From contig JAAZFR010000044.1 of NCBI GenBank assembly GCA_012971835.1, positions 1 through 7,554 on the forward strand: 7,554 bases of DNA, given 5' to 3'. The notes beneath the pieces are model-generated. The model saw only the letters and a list, made by a program, of their open reading frames with translations. It did not search any database and was not told where the DNA came from. The stretch's first letter is position 1, and each line of letters begins with the position of its first letter. This DNA is from Erysipelotrichia bacterium. Lineage in GTDB: Bacteria; Bacillota_I; Bacilli_A; RFN20; CAG-826. A program made the position numbers and the translations under genes. Positions 1 to 7,122 of this stretch are shown here, piece by piece.

Positions 1-696
1 ATGAATGGTTGGGGTCAAATTGGCGCGGTCGCGCTCGTAACATTAATTGTTCGAGCTTTGATTCTTTTAACAACCATCAAATCGACTATGGGTCAGCAAA
101 AGATGCAGGCTCTCCAACCCGAATTAACAAAGATACAGCAAAAGTATCCTAATTCGAATACAAACCAATCAGAAAAACAACGCCTTGCTCAAGAGCAAAT
201 GGCTTTGTATAAGAAACACAAAATTAACCCACTCGGGCAAATACTGGTTTTGATTATTCAATTCCCAGTCTTTATCGCTGTTTGGGGTGCGATGACTGGC
301 GCAGCCGTTCTTTCGTCTGATGCTGTTCTCGGCCTTAACTTAAGTGCTGGACTTGGCACGGCAATTCTTGATATTGCTGGCTGGCCAAACGTCGCTGGAT
401 GGTGGACTGCTGTCGGATTATTTATCATCATGGGTCTTGCCCAATTTATTTCGATGAAACTTCCGCAATGGATGCAAAAAGCCCGCACTAAAAATGTGAA
501 ACGTTTAACGAAAAATCCGGCGGTTGATAAACAATCGAAACAAATGAAATGGTTTAGCAATATTATGCTAATTATGATTATCGTCATGGGCTTTAGCCTA
601 CCGGCGGCAATGGGTGTTTACTGGTTTATCGGAGCAATTATTTCGATTGTCCAAACCCTTATCATGCAAACCATAATGGCTCGCAACAAAAAGTAA
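1..696 (+). CDS. yidC: YidC/OxaA/SpoIIIJ-family membrane protein insertase (5' partial)
   Basis: YidC inserts and folds proteins in the cytoplasmic membrane, alone or with SecYEG. The visible 231 residues hold the family core: TM1 at about 5-25 with the conserved groove arginine at R18, a charged cytoplasmic helical hairpin at about 32-72 (LQPELTKIQQKYP type), TM2 about 78-104, TM3 about 133-152, and TM4-TM5 about 184-223 with the family-typical FSLPAAMGVYW at 198-208. Bacillus SpoIIIJ is about 260 residues and has roughly 55 more residues before the groove arginine, including a lipoprotein signal peptide. None of that is visible here, so the ATG at base 1 is probably an internal methionine and the gene probably begins upstream of the window. 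The C-terminus is short and basic (MARNKK). khpB follows after 13 nt, the usual Firmicute order. The family call is secure; only the start is unresolved. Confidence 0.95.
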   Translation: MNGWGQIGAVALVTLIVRALILLTTIKSTMGQQKMQALQPELTKIQQKYPNSNTNQSEKQRLAQEQMALYKKHKINPLGQILVLIIQFPVFIAVWGAMTGAAVLSSDAVLGLNLSAGLGTAILDIAGWPNVAGWWTAVGLFIIMGLAQFISMKLPQWMQKARTKNVKRLTKNPAVDKQSKQMKWFSNIMLIMIIVMGFSLPAAMGVYWFIGAIISIVQTLIMQTIMARNKK

Positions 697-709
697 CGGA
701 GGATTAACA

Positions 710-1306
710 ATGAAAAAATATCAAGCTAAAACAATTGAGGAGGCTGTCAATCTCGCAGCACAAGAATTAGGAATTCTTCCTAATGATGTTAACTTCGCTG
801 TTCAAGAAGAGAAAAAGGGTCTTTTTAAAAAAGTCACGATTGAGGTTTATGAAACAAGCGACGCGATTGAGTTTGCAGAGAAGTATATTAAAGAAGTGAC
901 TAATGCGTTAGGTATCGAATCAGAGACAACCGCCTCGTTGAAAGACGACATTATTCATATCTCGATAAATTCCGATCATAACCCCATCTTAATTGGCAAA
1001 AACGGTAAAACACTTCAAGCTCTTAATGAGTTAACAAGGCTCGCTGTTTCATCAAAATTTAAGAAAAGATTTAGAATCCTTCTTGATATTAACGATTACA
1101 AAGACGGCAAATATTCCCGCGTTGCTTTCGCAGCTCGTAGAGCAGCAAAAGAAGTTCAAAAAACGAAAATGGATGCCATGCTCGAACCAATGCCTGCTGA
1201 CGAAAGAAGAGTAGTGCACAATGCTCTCTCTAACTTCTCGCACATCAAAACGGAATCGGCGGGAGAAGGATATCATCGCGCGGTTGTTATTAAGTATATT
1301 GACTAA
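710..1306 (+). CDS. khpB: KhpB/Jag RNA-binding protein (Jag-N, KH, R3H)
   Basis: KhpB (Jag, EloR) is a cytoplasmic RNA-binding protein that partners with KhpA and, in streptococci, is linked to cell elongation. All three domains are visible. A Jag-N domain covers residues about 1-50 and includes the KKGLFKK signature at 35-41. A KH domain follows at about 77-130 with an intact GXXG loop, GKNG at 96-99. An R3H domain covers about 135-198 with the defining RxxxH pair R166/H170. The length of 198 is normal or slightly short because the linker between Jag-N and KH is brief. A strong Shine-Dalgarno GGAGGA at 698-703 sits 6 nt before the ATG, which fixes the start. The gene is probably co-transcribed with yidC, and an intrinsic terminator follows 5 nt after the stop codon. 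Confidence 0.96.
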   Translation: MKKYQAKTIEEAVNLAAQELGILPNDVNFAVQEEKKGLFKKVTIEVYETSDAIEFAEKYIKEVTNALGIESETTASLKDDIIHISINSDHNPILIGKNGKTLQALNELTRLAVSSKFKKRFRILLDINDYKDGKYSRVAFAARRAAKEVQKTKMDAMLEPMPADERRVVHNALSNFSHIKTESAGEGYHRAVVIKYID

Positions 1307-1311
1307 CAAAC

Positions 1312-1334
1312 AAAGAGCCATTAGGCTCTTTTTT
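1312..1334 (+). terminator. Intrinsic terminator after khpB, immediately before mnmE
   Basis: A perfect 8-bp stem pairs AAAGAGCC (1312-1319) with GGCTCTTT (1324-1331) across an ATTA loop, followed by an uninterrupted T run at 1329-1334. It should end the yidC-khpB transcript. The T run stops only 14 nt before the mnmE start codon, so the hairpin also lies in the immediate leader of any transcript that reads into mnmE. Confidence 0.85.
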
Positions 1335-1348
1335 GCCTGAGGTTTTAA

Positions 1349-2668
1349 ATGCACGAAACGATTGTAGCTCTGGCGACACCGCCACTAAAATCAGCGCTTG
1401 CTGTCATTCGCCTTTCGGGTGATGATTGTTTTGATGTTGTCTCAAAGGTTTTTAATCAAGATATAAGCAAAGTTCAAAAGCGAGAAGTTTTTATTGGCAA
1501 AATTGTCGATAAAGAAAACGTAGTCGATGAAGTTGTTTTGATCGCGTATGTTAATCCGAAATCGTTTACAGGTGAAAACGCTGTCGAAATCATTAGTCAC
1601 GGATCAATGTTGATTGTTGATGAAATCATCGAACTTTTGATTGCCTCTGGCGCCAGACTAGCGCTTAATGGCGAATTTTCGTCACGAGCGTTTCTTAATA
1701 ACAAAATTGACCTCATTCAAGCTGAAGCAATTAATGATTTAATAAACTCTAAAACGCGCGAAGCCAAGAAGATATCGATGTATTCCCTACAAGGGAAAAC
1801 AAGTAATCTTGTCTGGCCAATCAAAAAAGAAATCGCTGACTTGCTAAGTCAAATTGAAGTGAATATTGACTACCCTGAATATGAAGACATCGAAGAAGTA
1901 AGTCGCGCTCAAGTTATTTCGGTGTGCACCGCCATCGTCGAAAAAGTGACAACTTTAATTCACGAGGGCCAGCAAGGACAAATTATAAAAGAAGGCATAA
2001 AGGTTGCTATTGTCGGTAAGCCAAATGTTGGGAAATCCTCTTTGCTTAACGCTATGATTGGGCAAGAAAAAGCAATTGTAACCAACATTCCTGGGACAAC
2101 AAGAGATATCGTTGAAGGCGAAATCAACTTAAAGGGCATTACGCTACAAATACTTGATACCGCTGGAATTAGAGAGGTAAATAACGAGATTGAAAGTATT
2201 GGCATCTCTAAAGCAAAGAAAGCAACCGCCGATGCGGATTTAGTCATCCTTGTTGTGGATGCCACAGAAAAAGATGATGATGCCTTTATGAAACTTATCG
2301 AGGATAAAAAACACATTGTTGTTTACAACAAAAGCGACATAGTTAAAAACAAAAAAGCAAACAGTCTATATATTTCCGCCTTAAATAAAGACATCGATCC
2401 ACTTATGAAAGAGATTATAAAAGTTCTGGCTATTAGTGAAGAAGCGTTTGAACAGCCAAGTTTAAATAACACGAGACAATTAGGTCTTTTGGGATCGATT
2501 AAAGAAAACCTATTACTGGCAATCAAAGACGCCGAAAACGATCAACCAATCGATTTGGTTAGTGTTAGTTTGCTTGGTGCATATAATGACACACTTGAAA
2601 TTCTTGGCGAAGGAAACAAAAACGATATAAGCGAAGAGATATTTTCGCGTTTTTGTGTTGGTAAATAA
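1349..2668 (+). CDS. mnmE: tRNA uridine-5-carboxymethylaminomethyl modification GTPase MnmE
   Basis: With MnmG, MnmE modifies the wobble uridine (position 34) of certain tRNAs to (carboxymethyl)aminomethyl-uridine, using a folate-derived one-carbon unit and GTP. The N-terminal folate-binding domain starts with the typical HETIVALATPPLKSALAVIRLSG pattern and runs to about residue 120. A helical domain flanks an inserted G domain with complete motifs: G1 GKPNVGKS at 223-230, G2 in PGTTRD at 248-253, G3 DTAG at 270-273, G4 NKSD at 327-330 and a G5-like ISAL at 342-345. The protein ends in FCVGK, the conserved C-terminal motif, with the reactive-position cysteine C436. At 439 residues it is near family length. 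TGAGG at 1338-1342, 6 nt before ATG, supports the start. Its partner gene mnmG, adjacent in many Firmicutes, is not next to it here. Confidence 0.97.
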   Translation: MHETIVALATPPLKSALAVIRLSGDDCFDVVSKVFNQDISKVQKREVFIGKIVDKENVVDEVVLIAYVNPKSFTGENAVEIISHGSMLIVDEIIELLIASGARLALNGEFSSRAFLNNKIDLIQAEAINDLINSKTREAKKISMYSLQGKTSNLVWPIKKEIADLLSQIEVNIDYPEYEDIEEVSRAQVISVCTAIVEKVTTLIHEGQQGQIIKEGIKVAIVGKPNVGKSSLLNAMIGQEKAIVTNIPGTTRDIVEGEINLKGITLQILDTAGIREVNNEIESIGISKAKKATADADLVILVVDATEKDDDAFMKLIEDKKHIVVYNKSDIVKNKKANSLYISALNKDIDPLMKEIIKVLAISEEAFEQPSLNNTRQLGLLGSIKENLLLAIKDAENDQPIDLVSVSLLGAYNDTLEILGEGNKNDISEEIFSRFCVGK

Positions 2669-2670
2669 AA

Positions 2671-3441
2671 ATGATTGATTCGCACACACATTTAAATCAC
2701 GATAAGTTTTACGCTAATCCGGAGAAATATATAAATGAAGCGATGGAAAAAGGCGTCACAGCTTTTTTGGTTATTGGTTACGATCTATCCTCCTCAAGGC
2801 GGGCATTGGAGTTAGCAAAAAGATTTAGTAACGTTTATGCAACTGTGGGAATTCATCCCACCGACATCAAACTTCGCGGCAGCAACGATTTCAAAGAAAT
2901 CGATGACTTGTTAAACCATCCAAAAGTTGTTGGTTGTGGCGAAATCGGTCTTGATTATTATTGGGACAAAAACGAACAAGAACACATTGAACAAAAAAAG
3001 TATTTTATCGAACAAATTAAGCTAGCCAACAAACACCAAAAGCCGATCGTTGTTCATAATCGCGACGCGGCTTATGACACACACAAGGTTTTAGAAGACA
3101 ACCCACCTGAATATGGCGGCATCATGCACTGTTATTCTGGAAGCGCAGAGATGGTTGGTAATTATATTCGCTTAGGCTTATATATTTCTCTTGCGGGTCC
3201 AGTAACTTTCTTAAATGCTAAGACACCGAAAGAAGTCGCAAAAGCCACACCACTTGATCGTCTCTTGATTGAGACTGATTCACCTTATCTTGCTCCCCAC
3301 CCACTACGTGGAAAACAAAACGAATCAAAATATTTGCCTTTAATTCTTGAAGAAATTGCTCGCTTAAGAGGGGTTGATCCCACCATCATTGATCAAGCGA
3401 CAACCGAAAACTTCAAGAGGCTATTTAGAATTGATAAATGA
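2671..3441 (+). CDS. tatD: TatD-family metal-dependent deoxyribonuclease
   Basis: This is a TIM-barrel metallo-hydrolase of the TatD (YabD/YcfH) family, cytoplasmic nucleases implicated in DNA repair and degradation. The metal-site pattern is complete: the N-terminal HTH of MIDSHTHL (H5, H7), E91 in GEIGLDYYW, H129 in VVHNRDA, H153 in MHCYSG and D203 in ETDSPYL. The downstream APHPLRGKQNES segment (208-219) is also typical. The length of 256 matches the family. The start is fixed by the H-x-H motif five residues in. It lies 2 nt after mnmE and has no good Shine-Dalgarno, so translational coupling to mnmE is likely. It ends at TGA, which overlaps the ATG of rnmV (ATGA). The physiological substrate cannot be read from sequence. 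Confidence 0.95.
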   Translation: MIDSHTHLNHDKFYANPEKYINEAMEKGVTAFLVIGYDLSSSRRALELAKRFSNVYATVGIHPTDIKLRGSNDFKEIDDLLNHPKVVGCGEIGLDYYWDKNEQEHIEQKKYFIEQIKLANKHQKPIVVHNRDAAYDTHKVLEDNPPEYGGIMHCYSGSAEMVGNYIRLGLYISLAGPVTFLNAKTPKEVAKATPLDRLLIETDSPYLAPHPLRGKQNESKYLPLILEEIARLRGVDPTIIDQATTENFKRLFRIDK

Positions 3442-3986
3442 GTAAACGAAAGATTGAAGCCATAATTGTTGTTGAAGGCAAAAGCGATATTGCTTTTTTG
3501 TCATCTTTTCTTGAAGCGGAGTTTGTTGAAACAAATGGGTCGGATGTGCCAGAATCGACAATCGATTATCTAAAGAAACAATCCACATCAAAAACAATAA
3601 TTGTGTTGACTGACCCCGACTTCCCTGGTCACAAAATTAGAACGGAATTAGATGATAAAATAACAAACTTAAAACATGTTTTCATCAACAAAAAAGACGC
3701 TATCAAAAACGGCAAAGTGGGGGTGGCTGAAACAAGTAAAAACGCTGTTTTAGAAGCCCTTAATTTTCCACTTGAAAAGAGGGCGGATTCAAATAGCGAA
3801 CTGACTGCCAATGATTTGTATAATCTCGGATTATCTGGTTTAAAAAATTCGCACCACATTAGAGCAAAAGTCGCAGAGCGCTTTCACCTTGGTTTTGTTA
3901 ATGCCAAGCACTTTTTAAAAAGAGCCAGATCGATGAATATTACTTATCAACAAATCCAGGAAGCGATTAATGAAATTCAACAATAG
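3438..3986 (+). CDS. rnmV: Ribonuclease M5 (5S rRNA maturase)
   Basis: RNase M5 makes the mature ends of 5S rRNA from its precursor; in Bacillus it acts on the complex with ribosomal protein uL18. The N-terminal Toprim domain (about residues 5-110) shows the catalytic glutamate E13 in IIVVEGKSD and the DxD pair D59/D61 in LTDPDFPGHKIR. It is followed by the M5-type GVAE motif (95-98) in VGVAETSKNAVLEAL. The C-terminal part (about 120-182) is the family's own rRNA/protein-recognition domain. The length of 182 is close to the 186 residues of the B. subtilis enzyme. The start overlaps the tatD stop by 4 nt. The nearest purine-rich stretch, AAGAGG at 3415-3420, is 17 nt upstream and too distant to be a normal ribosome-binding site, so expression probably depends on coupling to tatD. 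The 3' end overlaps rsmA. Confidence 0.95.
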   Translation: MSKRKIEAIIVVEGKSDIAFLSSFLEAEFVETNGSDVPESTIDYLKKQSTSKTIIVLTDPDFPGHKIRTELDDKITNLKHVFINKKDAIKNGKVGVAETSKNAVLEALNFPLEKRADSNSELTANDLYNLGLSGLKNSHHIRAKVAERFHLGFVNAKHFLKRARSMNITYQQIQEAINEIQQ

Positions 3987-4785
3987 CGAATCATTTTTTG
4001 ATTATATCAAAACCCTTAGGTTTATCGCCTCTAAGGATCTTGGACAAAACTTTTTAATCAACCCGCAAACAGCACAAAAAATTGTTGAAAATCTCGGTGC
4101 AAAAAAGGGAGAAAAAGTGTTAGAGATAGGTGCTGGTTTTGGCTCCTTATCTTACTTTTTAGTTCAGTCGGAAGCCGATGTTTTTCTCATGGATGTCGAT
4201 CCAAAAACGATCGCTTTTCTCAATGAGCAATTTGGCGATAACGCAAACGTTAATATCGTTCAAGAAAGTATTCTAAAACACGATGTTTCAAAGTATCAAA
4301 AGATTATTGGAAATCTTCCCTATTACATAACATCCGACACAATAGAACACTGTCTTTTAAATGGTTTTAAAACCACAAAAATGGTTTTTATGATTCAAAA
4401 AGAAGTTGTGCAACGACTTACTGCCAAAACGGGAGAAGATGGCTATGGGCCTCTTTCGATTTTAGTGTCCTTTTTAGGGGCAATAAAAAAGACTATTAAT
4501 GTTGGGAGGACGCAATTTGTTCCGATCCCCAATGTCGAGTCTAGCGTTATTGAAATCAATATTCATGAAAACCGTGATTATGAAACCGCACAAAAACTAA
4601 ACAAATTAACCAAGAGTTTGTTCCACCATCGGCGCAAGACAATTCGTAATAACCTTCGCCTGCTATTAAATGACTCGATTCTAGCTGATGAAACATTATC
4701 GATTCTCAATGTTGATGGCGCAAAACGACCCCAAGACCTTGATTTGACTTTCTATTTAGCCTTGATAAAACAATTGAAGTTTTAA
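3970..4785 (+). CDS. rsmA: 16S rRNA (adenine1518/1519-N6)-dimethyltransferase RsmA/KsgA
   Basis: RsmA uses S-adenosylmethionine to dimethylate two adjacent adenines in helix 45 of 16S rRNA late in 30S assembly; loss confers kasugamycin resistance. Family motifs are intact: LGQNFLIN at 24-31, the SAM-binding motif I LEIGAGFGSL at 51-60, the acidic D75/D77 strand after it, the catalytic motif IV GNLPYY at 114-119, FVPIPNVESSV at 183-193, FHHRRKTIRNNL at 218-229 and RPQDL at 253-257. The length of 271 is at the short end of the family. The ATG lies inside the last codons of rnmV (17-nt overlap) and is preceded by AGGAAG at 3958-3963 with 6-nt spacing, which decides the start. Pairing 5S and 16S rRNA maturation genes is the usual Firmicute arrangement. 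Confidence 0.97.
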   Translation: MKFNNSESFFDYIKTLRFIASKDLGQNFLINPQTAQKIVENLGAKKGEKVLEIGAGFGSLSYFLVQSEADVFLMDVDPKTIAFLNEQFGDNANVNIVQESILKHDVSKYQKIIGNLPYYITSDTIEHCLLNGFKTTKMVFMIQKEVVQRLTAKTGEDGYGPLSILVSFLGAIKKTINVGRTQFVPIPNVESSVIEINIHENRDYETAQKLNKLTKSLFHHRRKTIRNNLRLLLNDSILADETLSILNVDGAKRPQDLDLTFYLALIKQLKF

Positions 4786-4793
4786 TACTTCAA
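4774..4793 (+). repeat. Small inverted repeat across the rsmA stop codon
   Basis: TTGAAGT (4774-4780) is perfectly repeated in inverse as ACTTCAA (4787-4793) around a 6-nt loop containing the rsmA TAA stop. The stem is AT-rich and no T run follows it on the plus strand, so it does not look like a normal terminator. It could be a weak transcript hairpin in the rsmA-ispE junction, or chance. Confidence 0.4.
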
Positions 4794-4828
4794 AGATACA
4801 ATGTTATTCGCCAAGAGGACACCCCTTT

Positions 4829-5683
4829 ATGTACATTAAAGCTTATGCAAAAATCAATATCGCCCTCAATGTTCTTGCCAAAGATATCGACGGCTATCAT
4901 CAACTTGATATGATTAATCTTCCTCTTGAGTTGCACGATTCAATTGAAATATCGGTTCTACCAGGATCCTCAGACTCGTTCATCACTTGTGATGACATCG
5001 AGATTGAGGACACAAAATATAATTTGATCAGCATGGCTATCGCCAAAGCGCGAGAGCTATATGGCTTTAAGCAACAATTCACAATTCATGTTTATAAAGA
5101 AATTCCGATATCAGCAGGACTTGCGGGCGGAAGCGCTAATGCTGCAGCGGTTTTAAATGCTATTTTTCTCCTTCTAAAGATTAAACCCACCAACGAGGAG
5201 AAAATTGCGCTTGCCAAATCAATCGGTGCTGATGTTCCTTATTGTATGTTTAATGTGCCAGCTAGAGTTCGAGGCATAGGAGAAATAATCGAGCCAATAA
5301 GTATTAAAAAATCTTATCATGTTTTGGTTGTTAAACCCCAAAAAGGTCTATCAACAAAAACCGTTTTTGATCAAGCCGATACAATGGAACTAGAAAACGG
5401 CGATAACGAAAAAGTTCTTGAGGCTTTAGCGACTGGAAACGATGATTTATTGGCTAGTAGCGTTCACAACGCATTAGAAAAACCATCCTTCCTATTATTG
5501 CCAGAAATCGGAAAGATAAAGAATCTTCTCGTTCAAGACGGGCTTAAAATCGTTTTAATGAGTGGATCAGGCAGCTCAATAATTGCCTTAGATAACGATG
5601 CGAAAAAACTTGCCAAATTAGAAAAAAAGTATGCAAAATTAGGGTATAATACACGATTAACCCGCATTTTAAGGAGAAAATAG
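4829..5683 (+). CDS. ispE: 4-diphosphocytidyl-2-C-methyl-D-erythritol kinase (MEP pathway)
   Basis: IspE phosphorylates the 2-hydroxyl of CDP-methylerythritol with ATP, the fourth step of the MEP pathway to isopentenyl diphosphate. It is a GHMP-family kinase. The N-terminal YAKINIALNVL (6-16) carries the substrate-site lysine K8. The glycine-rich ATP loop PISAGLAGGSANAAA is at 93-107. D135 in GADVPYCM is the expected catalytic aspartate. RVRGIGE follows at 147-152, and the C-terminal GHMP motif MSGSGSS is at 244-250. The length of 284 is typical. GAGGA at 4815-4819, 9 nt before ATG, supports the start. A 43-nt spacer separates it from rsmA, and glmU starts 1 nt after its TAG. Its presence implies isoprenoids are made by the MEP route rather than mevalonate. 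Confidence 0.96.
   Translation: MYIKAYAKINIALNVLAKDIDGYHQLDMINLPLELHDSIEISVLPGSSDSFITCDDIEIEDTKYNLISMAIAKARELYGFKQQFTIHVYKEIPISAGLAGGSANAAAVLNAIFLLLKIKPTNEEKIALAKSIGADVPYCMFNVPARVRGIGEIIEPISIKKSYHVLVVKPQKGLSTKTVFDQADTMELENGDNEKVLEALATGNDDLLASSVHNALEKPSFLLLPEIGKIKNLLVQDGLKIVLMSGSGSSIIALDNDAKKLAKLEKKYAKLGYNTRLTRILRRK
5645..5650 (+). promoter_or_regulatory. Candidate -10 box upstream of glmU, inside ispE
   Basis: A perfect TATAAT lies 34 nt before the glmU start codon, within the last codons of ispE. A start point near 5657 would leave a leader of about 28 nt carrying the glmU Shine-Dalgarno. The position where a -35 box would fall (about 5622-5628) is only an A run, and there is no TG extension, so it is a half-supported promoter. 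In the ispE frame the same bases simply encode part of Gly-Tyr-Asn-Thr. Confidence 0.3.
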
Positions 5684-5684
5684 T

Positions 5685-7094
5685 ATGAAAACTTACGCCA
5701 TTATTTTAGCGGCCGGAAAAGGCACGCGCATGAAATCGTTAGCAGAAGACAAATCAAAGGTTAGTTATCCAATTCTTGGGGTGCCTCTTGTAAAGCATGT
5801 GCTTAATGCCCTCCGCCCATTATCCATAGATCGCAAGGTCACCATTGTTGGCTTCGGCGGTCCAGTGACGGAAGAAATCGTCAAAAGCGAGTCGGAAACA
5901 GTATATCAACACGAACAAAAAGGCACCGGTCACGCTATCATGCAAGCCGCACCGATACTAGCCGGACTAGATGGGCTGACACTTATTGTTTGCGGTGATA
6001 CTCCTCTTCTTAAGACTTCGACGCTTGCAAAGTTAATAAAACAGCACGAAAAAGAGCAAAACAAACTAACTGTTCTTTCGGCAATCGTCCCTAATCCTCG
6101 CGGTTATGGAAGAATTGTTCGGGGCATTGACGGTTCTGTTAACGAAATCGTTGAGCAAGCTGATGTAGACGAGAAACAAAACGCCATTAGTGAAGTGAAT
6201 GCCGGCGTTTATGTTTTTGACAACAAATTGCTATTTGAATATCTGAAAAACTTAAAGCCCAACAATGCTCAGGGCGAATATTATTTAACTGATTTGATCA
6301 AAATGTTTAAAAATGACGGATTAAGAATTGGCGCATCAATCGCAGAAGACTACAAAGAAATGTTGGGAATCAATGATCGCCGCCAACTTGAAGAAGCTGC
6401 TCATATTATGGCTCGCGCAATCAACGAGCGCCACATGTTGGCAGGCGTCACTATCGAAGATAGTAACTCGACATTTATCGGGCCCGATGTTGTTATCGGC
6501 CAAGATACCGTAATTCGACCAGGGACACACATTCTTGGCAATTCAGTTATTGGAAAAGATAATGTAATTGGCCCAGCAACGTACTTAGATAATGTCACTG
6601 TCGGTGATGGAAATCACATTATTTTTTCTCATGTCGCCGATTCAGCAATCGGAAACGCAAACGAAGTTGGCCCATATGCTCGAATTCGCGGTCATTCCGT
6701 AATAGCTAATCATAATCGCGTTGGTAACTTTGTTGAATTTAAAGCCTGTGTTTTGCACGATGGCGCAAAAGCAGCTCACTTAAGTTACTTGGGCGATGTT
6801 GAAATTGGAGAAAAAACAAATATTGGTTGTGGAACAATAGTTGCAAACTATGATGGCTACAACAAAACAAAAACCGTAATTGGAAACGATGTCTTTGTCG
6901 GTTCTGGAAGTACACTTATTTCTCCTATCGTGGTTGAAGATCATGCCTATATTGCAGCTGGATCAACGATTAATCGCAATGTTGCAAAAGATGATATGGC
7001 AATCGCTCGAGCCCGACAGGAAAACAAGCCAGGGTACGGCAACGTCGTTAGAGAGAAATCTCTCCAAAAAAAGTTAGCCTCACAAAAGAAGTAG
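5685..7094 (+). CDS. glmU: Bifunctional GlcNAc-1-P uridyltransferase / GlcN-1-P acetyltransferase GlmU
   Basis: GlmU makes UDP-N-acetylglucosamine, the precursor for peptidoglycan, from glucosamine-1-phosphate, acetyl-CoA and UTP. The N-terminal pyrophosphorylase domain (about 1-230) has the nucleotide loop LAAGKGTRM at 8-16, K25, QKGTGHA at 78-84, CGDTPLL at 103-109 with metal-site D105, RGYGRIVR at 139-146 and EVNAGVYVF at 170-178. The C-terminal half (about 255-450) is a left-handed beta-helix of hexapeptide repeats. It includes the acetyltransferase site AKAAHLSYLGDVEIG (361-375, catalytic-type H365) and GCGTIVANYDGYNKTKTVIG (381-400). It ends in a lysine-rich tail, and 469 residues is slightly longer than E. 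coli's 456. AAGGAG at 5671-5676, 8 nt before ATG, is the best ribosome-binding site next to khpB's. The gene follows ispE by 1 nt and is closed by a terminator. Confidence 0.97.
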   Translation: MKTYAIILAAGKGTRMKSLAEDKSKVSYPILGVPLVKHVLNALRPLSIDRKVTIVGFGGPVTEEIVKSESETVYQHEQKGTGHAIMQAAPILAGLDGLTLIVCGDTPLLKTSTLAKLIKQHEKEQNKLTVLSAIVPNPRGYGRIVRGIDGSVNEIVEQADVDEKQNAISEVNAGVYVFDNKLLFEYLKNLKPNNAQGEYYLTDLIKMFKNDGLRIGASIAEDYKEMLGINDRRQLEEAAHIMARAINERHMLAGVTIEDSNSTFIGPDVVIGQDTVIRPGTHILGNSVIGKDNVIGPATYLDNVTVGDGNHIIFSHVADSAIGNANEVGPYARIRGHSVIANHNRVGNFVEFKACVLHDGAKAAHLSYLGDVEIGEKTNIGCGTIVANYDGYNKTKTVIGNDVFVGSGSTLISPIVVEDHAYIAAGSTINRNVAKDDMAIARARQENKPGYGNVVREKSLQKKLASQKK

Positions 7095-7099
7095 CAAGA

Positions 7100-7122
7100 A
7101 AAAAGACCCATTGGGTCTTTTT
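7100..7122 (+). terminator. Intrinsic terminator after glmU
   Basis: AAAAAGACCC (7100-7109) pairs perfectly with GGGTCTTTTT (7113-7122) around an ATT loop, starting 5 nt after the glmU stop. The 3' arm supplies the T run. Because the 5' arm is preceded by A residues (7099-7104), it could also act as a back-up terminator for minus-strand transcripts coming from ppdK. Confidence 0.9.

Noticed and set aside
258..587. A 109-codon minus-strand open frame opposite yidC.
   Set aside because: It is the antisense of conserved YidC transmembrane segments, with no recognisable motif of its own.
1299..1304. TTGACT resembling a -35 box just after the khpB 3' end.
   Set aside because: At 17-18 nt spacing the -10 position falls in the terminator loop and arm (TAGGCT), a poor match, so no promoter is called.
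1960..2316. A 118-codon minus-strand open frame opposite the mnmE G domain.
   Set aside because: The mnmE frame carries all G motifs here. The antisense frame has low-complexity Ser/Ile/Phe content typical of a shadow frame.
3438..3441. Possible in-frame TGA read as tryptophan extending tatD.
   Set aside because: TatD already has full family length at this TGA, the ATGA overlap is a standard operon junction, and the yidC tryptophan codons are TGG.
4801..4839. A 12-codon reading frame (MLFAKRTPLYVH) overlapping the ispE start, which could be a leader peptide.
   Set aside because: It has no Shine-Dalgarno site, no run of regulatory codons, and its overlap with ispE is explained by ispE's own leader and start. 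Chance is the simpler reading.
6328..6513. Open frames on both strands inside the second half of glmU, including 6336-6530 and 6401-6598 on the minus strand.
   Set aside because: glmU is intact with full motifs across this interval. The alternative translations show no domain pattern and lack ribosome-binding sites.
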